From NCBI GenBank assembly GCA_016432585.1, contig CP066696.1, positions 514,113 through 578,112 of the forward strand: DNA of 64,000 bases. The letters are read 5' to 3'. Every line of letters begins with the position of its first letter. Position 1 is the first letter of the stretch. This DNA is from Candidatus Saccharibacteria bacterium. GTDB taxonomy: Bacteria > Patescibacteriota > Saccharimonadia > Saccharimonadales > Saccharimonadaceae. Shown in pieces: positions 1 through 8,996 of the stretch. Both the position numbers and the translations under genes were made by a program. A model generated the notes under the pieces. That model was not told the origin of the DNA, ran no database searches, and saw nothing but the letters and a program-made list of their open reading frames with translations.

Positions 1-894
1 GTCGGTGCTTGCAATCACAGCCCCGCGCTTATCGATCTGCGACTTTATAATCATGACGCTTTTTAGAAAACTCTCACGGTATTCTGGGGCAATCTTGTTT
101 GCAACATGCTGCGCCGGCTCGAGCCATTTATGCCACCAATTTGCAGTGTCTTCAATGTGTTTTGCAAACCCTTGTTCACGAATTTGCTTGTGAATAAACA
201 ATGCCTCACGAGTTGACGTTCCCGCGGCAATCCAGTAATTAACTCGTTCCGAGCTATGTGCTCCAATAAGCATTCTAAATCGCAGCGTTGAATCAACTCG
301 GCCGTGTTCGACAGCACACATACTCAACTCGCCGTCGTCGGCATCGCGGTACGTACCCTCGCGGCCTTCGATACCAAAAAGTCCGACCGTATATTGATCG
401 AAGGGTTTTCCGGCAACGGTTCCCGATACAATAAATGCGCGGCGCCCACGATAATGCAATATTGCATCGCTGTCTGGCAAGTACTGCGCCGTATCGGTAT
501 TACTTCTGGCATCACCAATAACAAACGCCTGGTGCATAAATAGCCGCACCTCACGCTCGTTTGCTCGAAGGTTAACCACATGGATATTACGTAAAAAGGC
601 GCTGATTGTCGAATCAACCACGTCATCAAGCTCTAACAGTATGCCTAAGCGGTCGTTTCGGGCGATCGTGTGGCCGATAAGGGCATTGTGCGGATAACGG
701 AACTGGAACGTCCATTCATCGTCGTCGAGCCAGCTTAACTGGCCATCTACCCAAACACCAATATGATGCCGCAGCGATTTGCCAGCCGCATGGTTTTCGA
801 GGCCTACATACGGATAGTAAAAATCGTGAACAAGCCCGTATTTATTTATACCGACATGAAGTTCACCATTACTAAGTACGATAGGTCTAGCCAT
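1..894 (-). CDS. GH15 glucoamylase-like glycoside hydrolase, 5' part only
   Basis: This reading frame is open from an ATG at 894 to the window edge, so only the first 298 residues are visible and the catalytic (alpha/alpha)6 barrel core lies mostly outside. The N-terminal region has the DFYYPYVGLENH motif at about residues 24-35 and the beta-rich N-terminal domain typical of prokaryotic GH15 glucoamylase-like proteins, which release glucose from alpha-glucan ends. The start overlaps the end of the upstream GH57 gene by 8 bases (ATGGCTAG), showing translational coupling in a three-gene operon with the GT upstream. No signal peptide is seen, so a cytoplasmic role in glycogen turnover is inferred. 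Family call is fairly sure; substrate is inferred. Confidence 0.8.
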   Translation of the reverse strand, partial: MARPIVLSNGELHVGINKYGLVHDFYYPYVGLENHAAGKSLRHHIGVWVDGQLSWLDDDEWTFQFRYPHNALIGHTIARNDRLGILLELDDVVDSTISAFLRNIHVVNLRANEREVRLFMHQAFVIGDARSNTDTAQYLPDSDAILHYRGRRAFIVSGTVAGKPFDQYTVGLFGIEGREGTYRDADDGELSMCAVEHGRVDSTLRFRMLIGAHSSERVNYWIAAGTSTREALFIHKQIREQGFAKHIEDTANWWHKWLEPAQHVANKIAPEYRESFLKSVMIIKSQIDKRGAVIASTD

Positions 895-2116
895 GAAAAC
901 CTCCGTGTTTACGATATTCAAACAACCGGTAACGAACATCGCGAAGCGCGTTCATGAAATACAAAAACGCATCGTACGGCGAGTCGTAAGGACTAAAGTA
1001 AGCGTGAACATCGCCGTCGGTAAACCATTTGGTGCACATATAGTAAACGTGGTCAGAAGTCTGTAATTTACGCCAGTCAGCGATCAATTCGGCGTCACCA
1101 CTGCGAACAATATCGTCTTCGAGCGCGTACAAGTGTCGCAGCGCCTCCTGTTGCATGTCGTTACCCAGCCAGGCCGTGAGGTCACGCTCGGTGTCTGCCC
1201 ACGTTACGGTGTGCGGCATGCTTATTTCACCCTCGGGTTTATGCGTATCGATTGCCTCGGAAACCGTATAGAATGTATTTTCAGAGTTAGACAGCCACTT
1301 TCCGATAAAATGCTCGAAGAAATCAAAAATTCCCGTGTCTTGCCATTGATGCTCGCCGAATGTCTCATAGTCCATAAAGAGGTTTATGAGCGGGCTAGAT
1401 GAGATTGAGTCATTCATCCACGAGTTGTAGGTATCGGCGGTGAGTGGCCACTGTTCCCATGCCTGGTTGCTAAAGCGAAAGGCAAGGTCGTCACTAAGGC
1501 GATAGTTTTTAAGAAGAAGACTAATGTTATCGGTACCAACCGGCTTGTAGACATGGTTAGGGCTACGCCACTCAAGAATCGGATCCCAGCCTTCTGCCAT
1601 AATACCTTTAAAACCGTATTCATCTGCCCATTTAGCCAAGCTGTCGTTATACGAAAGCTCAGTGTTACGGAATACACTCGTCTCTACACCAAACAATTCG
1701 CGAACCTTATCGCGGTGCATACGAACCTGTCGTTCAAACTCCTCGAGACTATAAAAGAAGGCGAGGCTGTGATAGTACGTTTCGGAAACGATTTCGACAC
1801 GACCAGTATCGACAAGACGCCTAAAACTCTCTAGGACATCTGGCGCCCATTTTTCGGCTTGCTCCATAAATGTGCCTGTAATACTTAGTGATACGCGGAA
1901 TTCAGGATGAGTATTGAGCAACTTTTCGAGTAGCGCGTTCATAGGGCGATACGACTTATCGGCTACCTTGCGAAGAACTTTTTCGTTATTCCTATCGGTC
2001 GATGTATCGGATTCATCAAAGTAATCATGGTGCTCTGAAGTATCAAAAATACTATATTTGCGCACACGCCACGGCTGGTGAACATGCATATAAAGAACAA
2101 TGCCGCGTTTGCTCAT
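887..2116 (-). CDS. GH57 family alpha-amylase-like glycoside hydrolase
   Basis: This 409-residue protein carries the GH57 signature HVHQPWR at residues 11-17, AEGWDPILEW near 174-183, FRNTEL at 149-154 (region of the catalytic glutamate) and FMDYETFGEH at 247-256 (region of the catalytic aspartate). GH57 enzymes are retaining alpha-amylases or branching enzymes acting on alpha-1,4 glucans. At about 410 residues it is the short amylase type rather than the longer branching enzyme type. There is no signal peptide, so it acts in the cytoplasm. The ATG overlaps the stop of the preceding glycosyltransferase (ATGA), and its own 3' end overlaps the GH15 gene. Together the three suggest synthesis and recycling of a glycogen-like polymer. 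Confidence 0.88.
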   Translation of the reverse strand: MSKRGIVLYMHVHQPWRVRKYSIFDTSEHHDYFDESDTSTDRNNEKVLRKVADKSYRPMNALLEKLLNTHPEFRVSLSITGTFMEQAEKWAPDVLESFRRLVDTGRVEIVSETYYHSLAFFYSLEEFERQVRMHRDKVRELFGVETSVFRNTELSYNDSLAKWADEYGFKGIMAEGWDPILEWRSPNHVYKPVGTDNISLLLKNYRLSDDLAFRFSNQAWEQWPLTADTYNSWMNDSISSSPLINLFMDYETFGEHQWQDTGIFDFFEHFIGKWLSNSENTFYTVSEAIDTHKPEGEISMPHTVTWADTERDLTAWLGNDMQQEALRHLYALEDDIVRSGDAELIADWRKLQTSDHVYYMCTKWFTDGDVHAYFSPYDSPYDAFLYFMNALRDVRYRLFEYRKHGGFHG

Positions 2117-3336
2117 GCAGCAACCTTAACTCTTACTTTGCCGTAGGTATCGATACACTGATGCGCCACATCGTTCCATGAAATCTGCGCGTACTCGTGC
2201 TTTACGTTGTCTTTTAGCGCGCGGGCAAGCGATGGGGAAGTGGCAATTCCAACCAGCTGGTCGGCCAAAACATCAGTATCCCAAAAGTCGTAGCGAAAAA
2301 TGTTATGAAGGATCTCGCCGACACCCGATTGCTTGGTGATAATAAGTGCCGTATCGTGGTGTGCTGCCTCGAGCGCCGTTAGTCCGAATGGCTCACTTAC
2401 CGAACTCATCACAAAAACGTCTGCAATATTGTAGGCATCGCGCCACTGCTTGCCGCGAACAAACCCTGTAAAGAAAATCTTGTCGGATATGCCTAGTTCG
2501 GCACTCAGCTCAATCAGCTCGTCGCGCTGTTCGCCGTCGCCAGCCAGCAAAAACACCAGCTTATCAATACGTTCACACGCACGAGCAGCACCTCGTATAA
2601 AATGAGTAAGGCCTTTTTGAATCGTAAATCTTGTTACTGCTACGACCACTGTATATCCCTCTTCCTTAAGAGATTCGAGGTACTTGTACGTGCTAAAATC
2701 GTAATCATAAGTTCCCATGCTCGCAATATCGATTGCGTTATACACCACTTCTATTTTGTCTGCAGGTATATTGTACTTATGTATAATGATATTTTTAGTG
2801 ATATTACTCACTGCAATGATACGATCGGCCATCATAAGGCCTTGGTACTCTATATCGTGCACGATTGGGTTGCCCGAAAGTTCGCCTGAGCGATCAAACT
2901 CGGTTGCATGTACATGAACAACAAGCGGCGCGCCGGTGAGCTCTTTGGCTCGCATACCGGCTTCCATAGTAAGCCAATCGTGAGCGTGAATTGTATCAGG
3001 GTGGACGGTTTTTACCAGCTGTTCGACATACTGCACATAGCGTTTTTGAACACCGCGAAGGTCATTTAAGTCGTTACTGTCTACTTCATCGAGGCCAAGC
3101 TGGCGAAGATATTTACTGTCGTACGCGCCCATAAGCCCGTATTTTGCTAAAGGCTCGAGCTTTGTGGCGGCATGAATTGTCATAAAGTCAGAATCTGGAT
3201 GATGCGCCTCGTAGGGAACAACAAAATCAATCGACATGCCTTCAATAGCCAATGCTTTGGCCATTTGGTGACATGCGACGCCTAGTCCGCCACTGTTGTG
3301 AGGAGGGAGCTCCCACCCGAGCATCAATATGTTCAT
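2113..3336 (-). CDS. Glycosyltransferase family 4/5, glycogen synthase-like
   Basis: This is a GT-B fold glycosyltransferase of 407 residues. The N-terminal segment ELPPHNSGGLGVACHQMAKAL holds the glycine-rich loop of GT4/GT5 enzymes, HAHDWLT follows in the first Rossmann domain, and VSEPFGLTALEAA near the C-terminus is the E-x7-E sugar-nucleotide motif. The ATG at 3336 is chosen over a TTG at 3414 because a consensus promoter (TTGTCA, 17 bp, TATACT at 3386-3414) would place the RNA start downstream of the TTG. It leads the operon with GH57 and GH15 genes, which points to alpha-glucan synthesis, although other sugar acceptors cannot be excluded. Confidence 0.82.
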   Translation of the reverse strand: MNILMLGWELPPHNSGGLGVACHQMAKALAIEGMSIDFVVPYEAHHPDSDFMTIHAATKLEPLAKYGLMGAYDSKYLRQLGLDEVDSNDLNDLRGVQKRYVQYVEQLVKTVHPDTIHAHDWLTMEAGMRAKELTGAPLVVHVHATEFDRSGELSGNPIVHDIEYQGLMMADRIIAVSNITKNIIIHKYNIPADKIEVVYNAIDIASMGTYDYDFSTYKYLESLKEEGYTVVVAVTRFTIQKGLTHFIRGAARACERIDKLVFLLAGDGEQRDELIELSAELGISDKIFFTGFVRGKQWRDAYNIADVFVMSSVSEPFGLTALEAAHHDTALIITKQSGVGEILHNIFRYDFWDTDVLADQLVGIATSPSLARALKDNVKHEYAQISWNDVAHQCIDTYGKVRVKVAA

Positions 3337-3385
3337 AACGCTAACAGCAAAGTTGTCTTTGCTTTTCGTACTCCTTACTGCCACC

Positions 3386-3414
3386 AGTATACTCAGGATA
3401 GGCGTCTTTGACAA
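3386..3414 (-). promoter_or_regulatory. Sigma70-type promoter of the GT-GH57-GH15 operon
   Basis: On the minus strand TTGTCA (3414-3409) is followed after exactly 17 bp by TATACT (3391-3386). The predicted RNA start lies about 45 bases before the ATG at 3336. Confidence 0.75.
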
Positions 3415-3492
3415 TGCTTATGCCTAGGTTTAATAGATGTCAGAAAGTTACATAAACATAAAAAGTATCGCGCCAATTATCATGAAAATTAA

Positions 3493-3521
3493 TTGTATAT
3501 TCTCTGTTGGTATGTTATAAT
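3493..3521 (+). promoter_or_regulatory. Extended -10 promoter of the beta-glucan synthase operon
   Basis: TTGTAT at 3493-3498 is separated by 17 bp from TATAAT at 3516-3521, which is preceded by TGT (extended -10). It drives the GT2-HlyD-GH81 operon and is divergent from the glycogen-type operon; the 238-base gap between the two operons holds only these two promoters. Confidence 0.75.
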
Positions 3522-3574
3522 CACAACAAATTCTACGAAACTGTGATTTAAATCATTTACAGAACCGCACATTT

Positions 3575-5215
3575 ATGAAACAGCCAACCGCAAATACCAT
3601 TCAGTCCGATGCCCTTTCTCTAGAGAAGCAACTTACGTCACCAACAGTGACGTTCATTCTTGCCTCGGCAACCGTTGGCGCAATTATCTACATGATATTT
3701 CTTCTGCAGCCTGCCTACCGTGGCGATCTTTTACCTTATTGTATGGTAATTCTGGCTGAGCTGTTCCTTATCACTCACGGTATTATATCTTTTTGGACAA
3801 TTCTCAGCGGACGGTTCAATCCACGTCACTTTAATTACCATCATGCTCAAGATCGCTTGTTTGGCGCTAGTAGCAAAGTAGCAGCTAAGCAGCTGTCGAG
3901 CCTCCCGATAGCAACATCACGGATGAAGCAACTATTCATACAGGAAAAGCCTGTCTCGGTTGACGTTTTTATCCCGGTCTATGGTGAAGACATCGATGAG
4001 GTTCGCGAAACCGCAATAGCCGCGCGCGACATGTACGGTAAACACATGACATATATTCTCGACGACGGTAAGTCTGATGATGTTAAAAGTATGGCTGAAA
4101 ATATCGGCGTGCGTTATATTCGGCGTCCGCAAAACACACACGCGAAGGCGGGTAATATCAACTACGCGCTGTCTCATACGACAGGCAAGTTTTTTGTTAT
4201 TTTAGATGCAGATTTTGTAGCGGATAAATATTTTCTTTACGAAACACTACCATTCTTTGAAGATGACCTTGTTGCGTTCGTACAAACGCCGCAGTACTAT
4301 AGCAACCAAACGAATTTCGTATCAACAGCCGCTAGCTTTATGCAGCATGTTTTCTACTCGCTAGTACAGGTGGGAAAGAACCGTTTTAATGCAGCATTTT
4401 GCGTAGGGACAAATGTTATTTTTCGTCGTAGCGCCATCGAGCTTATCGGCGGCATCTACTTTGAATCAAAATCGGAAGATATTTGGACTTCCATGACCCT
4501 GCACGAGCATGGGTTTAAGTCGGTTTATATTAATAAGGTTCTTGCCGTTGGTAAAACGCCCGAAACAATCAAAGCTTACTCGAAACAACAACTTCGTTGG
4601 GCGACGGGCAGTTTTGAGATATTTTTGCAGCATAATCCGCTATTCAACAAAAAACTCACCGCAGACCAGCGTATTCAGTATCTTGGCACGACTGCGTTTT
4701 ATTTTAATGGGTTCGCGGTTTCGACGTTACTTTTACTACCCGCCCTGCAAATATATTTTAATATCACGCCTATAGCGATCGATATCCCGCTCTACCAATG
4801 GATCCTTCTGTATTCGGGTTTTTATGTAACACAAATTATCTTATCAATTTATACAATGGGCGGCTTTAAAGCCGAGACACTCATACTATCGGCGGCATCT
4901 TTTCCTATTTATATTAAGGCGTTCTTTAACGTGCTTCGCGGCAAAGATGAGGCCTGGCAGGCAACTAACCGTGTCGACTCTTATGATTCGCCATTCAACT
5001 ATATCCGCATGCAAACGTACATCTTTATTTTCTTACTTCTCACAACCGTCGTGGGTATTTGGAAAAGTATGTACACGCAAGAATTCTCGATCTCGATCGC
5101 CTGGTGCGTCCTTAATACGTTCGTGTTCGGCTACTTTATATTGGCAGCCCTCCGCGAATCATCACAAATGCGCCGCAAGCCAGCAACCCTAAAATATATA
5201 ACAAAGAAAGCATAA
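3575..5215 (+). CDS. Membrane GT2 beta-glucan (cellulose/curdlan synthase-like) synthase
   Basis: This 546-residue protein resembles the BcsA/CrdS class of processive glycosyltransferases. Two hydrophobic helices (about 27-46 and 52-77) precede a cytoplasmic GT-A domain with DDG at 163-165, DAD at 211-213, SED at 300-302 as the third acidic motif, and QQLRW at 338-342, the QxxRW product-channel motif. Several further membrane helices follow from about residue 368. No PilZ domain is visible at the C-terminus. The next genes encode an HlyD-like protein and a GH81 beta-1,3-glucanase, spaced 1 and 2 bases apart, so the product is more likely a beta-1,3-glucan than cellulose. That linkage is an inference from context. 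Confidence 0.85.
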   Translation: MKQPTANTIQSDALSLEKQLTSPTVTFILASATVGAIIYMIFLLQPAYRGDLLPYCMVILAELFLITHGIISFWTILSGRFNPRHFNYHHAQDRLFGASSKVAAKQLSSLPIATSRMKQLFIQEKPVSVDVFIPVYGEDIDEVRETAIAARDMYGKHMTYILDDGKSDDVKSMAENIGVRYIRRPQNTHAKAGNINYALSHTTGKFFVILDADFVADKYFLYETLPFFEDDLVAFVQTPQYYSNQTNFVSTAASFMQHVFYSLVQVGKNRFNAAFCVGTNVIFRRSAIELIGGIYFESKSEDIWTSMTLHEHGFKSVYINKVLAVGKTPETIKAYSKQQLRWATGSFEIFLQHNPLFNKKLTADQRIQYLGTTAFYFNGFAVSTLLLLPALQIYFNITPIAIDIPLYQWILLYSGFYVTQIILSIYTMGGFKAETLILSAASFPIYIKAFFNVLRGKDEAWQATNRVDSYDSPFNYIRMQTYIFIFLLLTTVVGIWKSMYTQEFSISIAWCVLNTFVFGYFILAALRESSQMRRKPATLKYITKKA

Positions 5216-5216
5216 T

Positions 5217-5942
5217 ATGAAGCCAGCCAACCGATTAACCTTTTTTACCGGCATAATGTTCGTGAGTCTCCTCTGCGCCACATTGTTCGTTTACCTTGAC
5301 TACTCGATGTCCCGGGTGGCCTCTGTCGACGCTCAGCTTAGTTCTGATACTTTTACCGTAGGAATCGACTACTCGGGTATCGTAGAAAAACAATTTATCG
5401 ATGAAGGTAATTACATAAAAAAGGGTGATCCTTTGTTCGAAATCCGCAGCTCAACCCTCGCCGAGGCAATCCGAAACAACGAAGTTGCCAAATCGTCGCT
5501 TCTTTACACCGCGACAAATGACGGTCGAGTTCTTGTATCGGCAGCGGCAAATGGGCAAGTGCAAACTATTAACTATCGCCAAGGTGCGTTCGTTCCCGCC
5601 AACAGCGACCTTGCAATTGTGAATGTCGAGAATGGGCTCTACGTAAGTGCAACCTATAAATTATCGGCACCAGATTACGCTCGTATTAATAAAAACAGCA
5701 AGATCGCAATAACCCTACCCGACAACAAAACCCTTGAAGGTGTCGTATACGATATATCGCTTGAAACAGTCGATAAGGAGGTTATGACAACTATTCGTGC
5801 GCGCGTAACAAATGCCGATATTAACCGAGTGGCGTTTTCTATTGGCACACCCGTCGAGACTGTTCTTTTTCTGGACACAACAACCTGGTACAGCCGGATT
5901 AGTGAAGCGGTTCAATCGCTATTTCGCCCAACGAGCGGATAG
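5217..5942 (+). CDS. HlyD-like membrane-anchored biotinyl-lipoyl domain protein
   Basis: The 241-residue protein has one N-terminal membrane helix (about 8-28) followed by a split lipoyl/biotinyl-like domain: SGIVEKQFIDEGNYIKKGD around residues 58-76 and a second half near 95-130, then a beta-barrel-like segment. This is the HlyD/Alg44 adaptor architecture, but the usual long coiled-coil hairpin between the lipoyl halves is nearly absent. It begins one base after the synthase stop, so it is probably translated with it. A role as periplasm-side (here cell-wall-side) partner of the synthase in polymer export is inferred by analogy with Alg44 of alginate systems. Confidence 0.72.
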   Translation: MKPANRLTFFTGIMFVSLLCATLFVYLDYSMSRVASVDAQLSSDTFTVGIDYSGIVEKQFIDEGNYIKKGDPLFEIRSSTLAEAIRNNEVAKSSLLYTATNDGRVLVSAAANGQVQTINYRQGAFVPANSDLAIVNVENGLYVSATYKLSAPDYARINKNSKIAITLPDNKTLEGVVYDISLETVDKEVMTTIRARVTNADINRVAFSIGTPVETVLFLDTTTWYSRISEAVQSLFRPTSG

Positions 5943-5944
5943 CC

Positions 5945-7939
5945 ATGAAGCACATTCGGCTCATCATTCTTTTTTTGGTCGTTAGCGCTACTGGTAGTAT
6001 TGCGTACCTAATATTTAAATCCTGGCCAGCTTCGGTGCAGTCGTTTACCGATACGGCGCTTATAGCAACTCTTCCACAAAAAGACGCGAGCGGAATCGAC
6101 ACGAGCCATTTAGCAGACGGCCTTATTCCGCCGACCAATAAATGGTTTAGTGGACTGGCTCTTCAAAAGATACCAAAGACCGTGTTTTCCACTCCACTCG
6201 CATTCACCCCAAGTGAATCTTTCTTTGCGATCAGCCTACCTACCGTAACTTCATCTCCAAACACATTGTTCGCATCACGACAGTTACAAATGACCGCTGA
6301 AATTCCTGGAGCGACAAACTATCAAGTGACACGATACGACGAACTGAGTGTTGACCTAACGTATCGAAACGACACGACGCCAATTGGAACAGTAACCATT
6401 ACAGCCGGGTCGCCATATATATATTTCCATGCAATAAACAATACCAAACTGGTATTAAAGTCCGGGAGTGGCTTCACTTCTCAGTCACAAACCGTCGTCA
6501 CTACGACATCGACATCGAAGCTTGTTTCAGCAGTGTTCGACGGAGCAACTCTCGATTCGAGCAGTGATAAAACAGAGGCAACACTGCCTTCGGGAAGCTT
6601 AGCAACATTTTATGGTCTACCCGGCACTTCGTCGGACGACCCACTCTCGCGACGCGCAGGCAACCGAGTTACCGGCACGGACGTCTCCTATCAACAATCG
6701 GGTAATACTTATCAAACAACCATCTCGCTCGACACGCACAATCATCAGCCGTCAGTATTCGGGTTGCTACCTCATCAAACCCTTAGCGATCCCACACTTT
6801 TTAGCCTCGAGACGCTCTATGGCAAACAGCGTTTTTACGACATGAATAAGATTTCGTTTTCGGTGCCAGAAACGCCAGTCGCCACATCACTCGATCTACA
6901 TCGTATTGATAGCGCGGAGAAAACGCTTCTTATTGATACACTTCGTCGTGACATAAATAGCACGAAGCTAGGTGACTTCACGGATACATATTTTGGCGGC
7001 AAAGCGCTATACCGGAGTGCGCAGCTTTTTGATCTTGCTAAACAATTAGGCGAAGAGAACATTGCCTCTTCTATTCAGGAGAAGCTATACAACGAGCTGA
7101 CGACGTGGCTTGCCGCCAGTACCGCCCGAGCAAATAAATACTTTTACTACGATACAAAGGTTCACGGCATAGTGGGCGAAACGGCCTCCTTTGGATCACA
7201 AGAGTTTAACGATCATCATTTTCACTATGGCTATTTTATTTATGCCGCCGCCATTCTTGCAAAATACGACCCCGACTTCAAGGACGAATACACACCTATG
7301 ATCAATCTCCTCGTGGCCGATGTCGCCAACTACCGCACCGACGAACAGCTGCCACAACGTCGCATTTTCGATCCTTATTTTGGCCATTCATGGGCATCTG
7401 GCAGCGCACCGTTCGATGACGGCAATAACCAAGAGTCTACATCCGAAGCCATACACGCCTGGACGGCTACCGTCTTATGGGCGCAGCAAACTAACAACAC
7501 AGAGCTTGCCACTCAAGCAAAGTGGATGCTAAGTACCGAAGTGCACGCCGCAAAAGAGTACTGGTTTAGTATTGATACAAGAAAAGCGCCTTACGCCAAC
7601 TACAACCACTCTATCATTCCCTTAAACTGGGGAGGAAAGCGTGACTACGCAACGTTCTTTAGCGCCAGCCCGTCAGCCATGCTAGGTATCCTCTTAATCC
7701 CAATGAATCCCACCTCCGTATATCTTTCCGCGTACGACGATCGTATTCAAACTCATGTCAGCGAGGCGGTGGGTCAAACCGCAAACTATAATATTCAGTT
7801 TGGTGATTACATTTTGATGTACAATTCTCTCAAAGACAAGTCGATAGGTATAAAAAACGTATCGTCACTGCCCGATGAATTTATTGATGGTGCTAATTCG
7901 CGCAGTTATATGTATGCATGGGTGATGAGTCAAGGTTAA
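5945..7939 (+). CDS. GH81 endo-beta-1,3-glucanase, membrane anchored
   Basis: This 664-residue protein has an uncleaved-looking N-terminal hydrophobic anchor (about 5-24) and then a full GH81 fold. The family motifs are clear: FNDHHFHYGY at 421-430, containing the proposed acid Asp423, and DDGNNQESTSEA at 491-502, containing the conserved glutamates Glu497 and Glu501. GH81 enzymes cut beta-1,3-glucans such as laminarin or curdlan. It follows the HlyD-like gene after 2 bases and closes the operon. This parallels synthase-associated hydrolases such as BcsZ in cellulose operons, suggesting trimming or release of the polymer made by the GT2. An alternative is degradation of fungal or algal glucan. 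Confidence 0.88.
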   Translation: MKHIRLIILFLVVSATGSIAYLIFKSWPASVQSFTDTALIATLPQKDASGIDTSHLADGLIPPTNKWFSGLALQKIPKTVFSTPLAFTPSESFFAISLPTVTSSPNTLFASRQLQMTAEIPGATNYQVTRYDELSVDLTYRNDTTPIGTVTITAGSPYIYFHAINNTKLVLKSGSGFTSQSQTVVTTTSTSKLVSAVFDGATLDSSSDKTEATLPSGSLATFYGLPGTSSDDPLSRRAGNRVTGTDVSYQQSGNTYQTTISLDTHNHQPSVFGLLPHQTLSDPTLFSLETLYGKQRFYDMNKISFSVPETPVATSLDLHRIDSAEKTLLIDTLRRDINSTKLGDFTDTYFGGKALYRSAQLFDLAKQLGEENIASSIQEKLYNELTTWLAASTARANKYFYYDTKVHGIVGETASFGSQEFNDHHFHYGYFIYAAAILAKYDPDFKDEYTPMINLLVADVANYRTDEQLPQRRIFDPYFGHSWASGSAPFDDGNNQESTSEAIHAWTATVLWAQQTNNTELATQAKWMLSTEVHAAKEYWFSIDTRKAPYANYNHSIIPLNWGGKRDYATFFSASPSAMLGILLIPMNPTSVYLSAYDDRIQTHVSEAVGQTANYNIQFGDYILMYNSLKDKSIGIKNVSSLPDEFIDGANSRSYMYAWVMSQG

Positions 7940-7993
7940 TTAGCAAATACCACTATATCGTTTTTGTAATGCTTACGATAAAATGAATATACT

Positions 7994-8932
7994 ATGCCAT
8001 TACAAGAACAACTCGATGCATTCTCACTGGAAATCCAAAAGTTCTTTACGCAACCTAATTCGTACCGGTCTGTGCTTATTCTTATCGCCTCAATTGTTGT
8101 TGTGTACTGGCTTAGCAAGTTTATAGCCAAGGGTATTGTCCGCATTGCTCAGATTGTCGCAACCCGCACCGACAACGAGTCGAACGAAGAGCAGATCATA
8201 CGCTACAGGCAAGTAGAAACTTATCTAAGCATCACTATAGCTTTGGTGCGTGTCGGACTGGTTATTGTGGTTGGTCTTATTGCGTGGAGAATTTTTAGCC
8301 CGGGCGACAGTATTAGTATCGCCGCTATCGGTGCCGGAACGGTGTTCGTTGTTATCGCCGGTCAAACGGTAGGTATATTACTTCGCGACGTCACGGCGGG
8401 CGCCACCATGATTGCCGAAAAGTGGTTTAATGTTGGTGATTTTATCAAGATCGAACCATTTGGCGATGTATCTGGCGTTGTTGAACGCTTTACGCTACGT
8501 TCAACACGCCTGCGAAGCCTGAGCGGTGAAGTAGTGTGGGTGCATAACCAACAAATCATGGCAGTTCATGTCACACCGCGGGGCGTTCGTACGATTGCTG
8601 TCGATGTGTTCACTCGCGACAGAGCAAAAGCTGAAAAGGCTATCGAGAAAATCATCGGCACGATTCCTACTGGCCCAACACTCCTTGCGCGGCCACTTCG
8701 TATTAAATACGCGGAACGCTGGGACGATGACCTGTGGCGCATTACCGTCGTTGGCGAAACACCTCCGGGTCGTGAATGGCTTATTGAAAACTATTTTATT
8801 AATGCAATAAAAGATGTCGACGAAGACAAAAAGAAGCCCGATCGACTATTTACGCAAGAGCCGATCGCGCGCTATGCAGATTCGGTGGCAGACCGACGCT
8901 TTAAACGAGCCGTTCGTCTTAAAAAGGACTAA
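7994..8932 (+). CDS. MscS family mechanosensitive ion channel
   Basis: The 312-residue protein has membrane helices at about 25-46, 78-100 and 106-133. The third is the glycine/alanine-rich pore helix ending in LLRDVTAG, followed by the beta domain segment FNVGDFIKIEPFGDVSGVVERFTLRSTRLRS starting near 145, which is diagnostic of MscS. Such channels open under hypo-osmotic stress to release solutes. The ATG at 7994 is directly preceded by AT-rich sequence and no Shine-Dalgarno, in line with leaderless or near-leaderless genes elsewhere in the window. It stands alone between the glucan operon and pyrD. Confidence 0.9.
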   Translation: MPLQEQLDAFSLEIQKFFTQPNSYRSVLILIASIVVVYWLSKFIAKGIVRIAQIVATRTDNESNEEQIIRYRQVETYLSITIALVRVGLVIVVGLIAWRIFSPGDSISIAAIGAGTVFVVIAGQTVGILLRDVTAGATMIAEKWFNVGDFIKIEPFGDVSGVVERFTLRSTRLRSLSGEVVWVHNQQIMAVHVTPRGVRTIAVDVFTRDRAKAEKAIEKIIGTIPTGPTLLARPLRIKYAERWDDDLWRITVVGETPPGREWLIENYFINAIKDVDEDKKKPDRLFTQEPIARYADSVADRRFKRAVRLKKD

Positions 8933-8996
8933 CTTAGCGCAGATTGTGACGCAGGTCATTGCGCGAAACGACGTCACGCACTATAACTAGGCGTAC

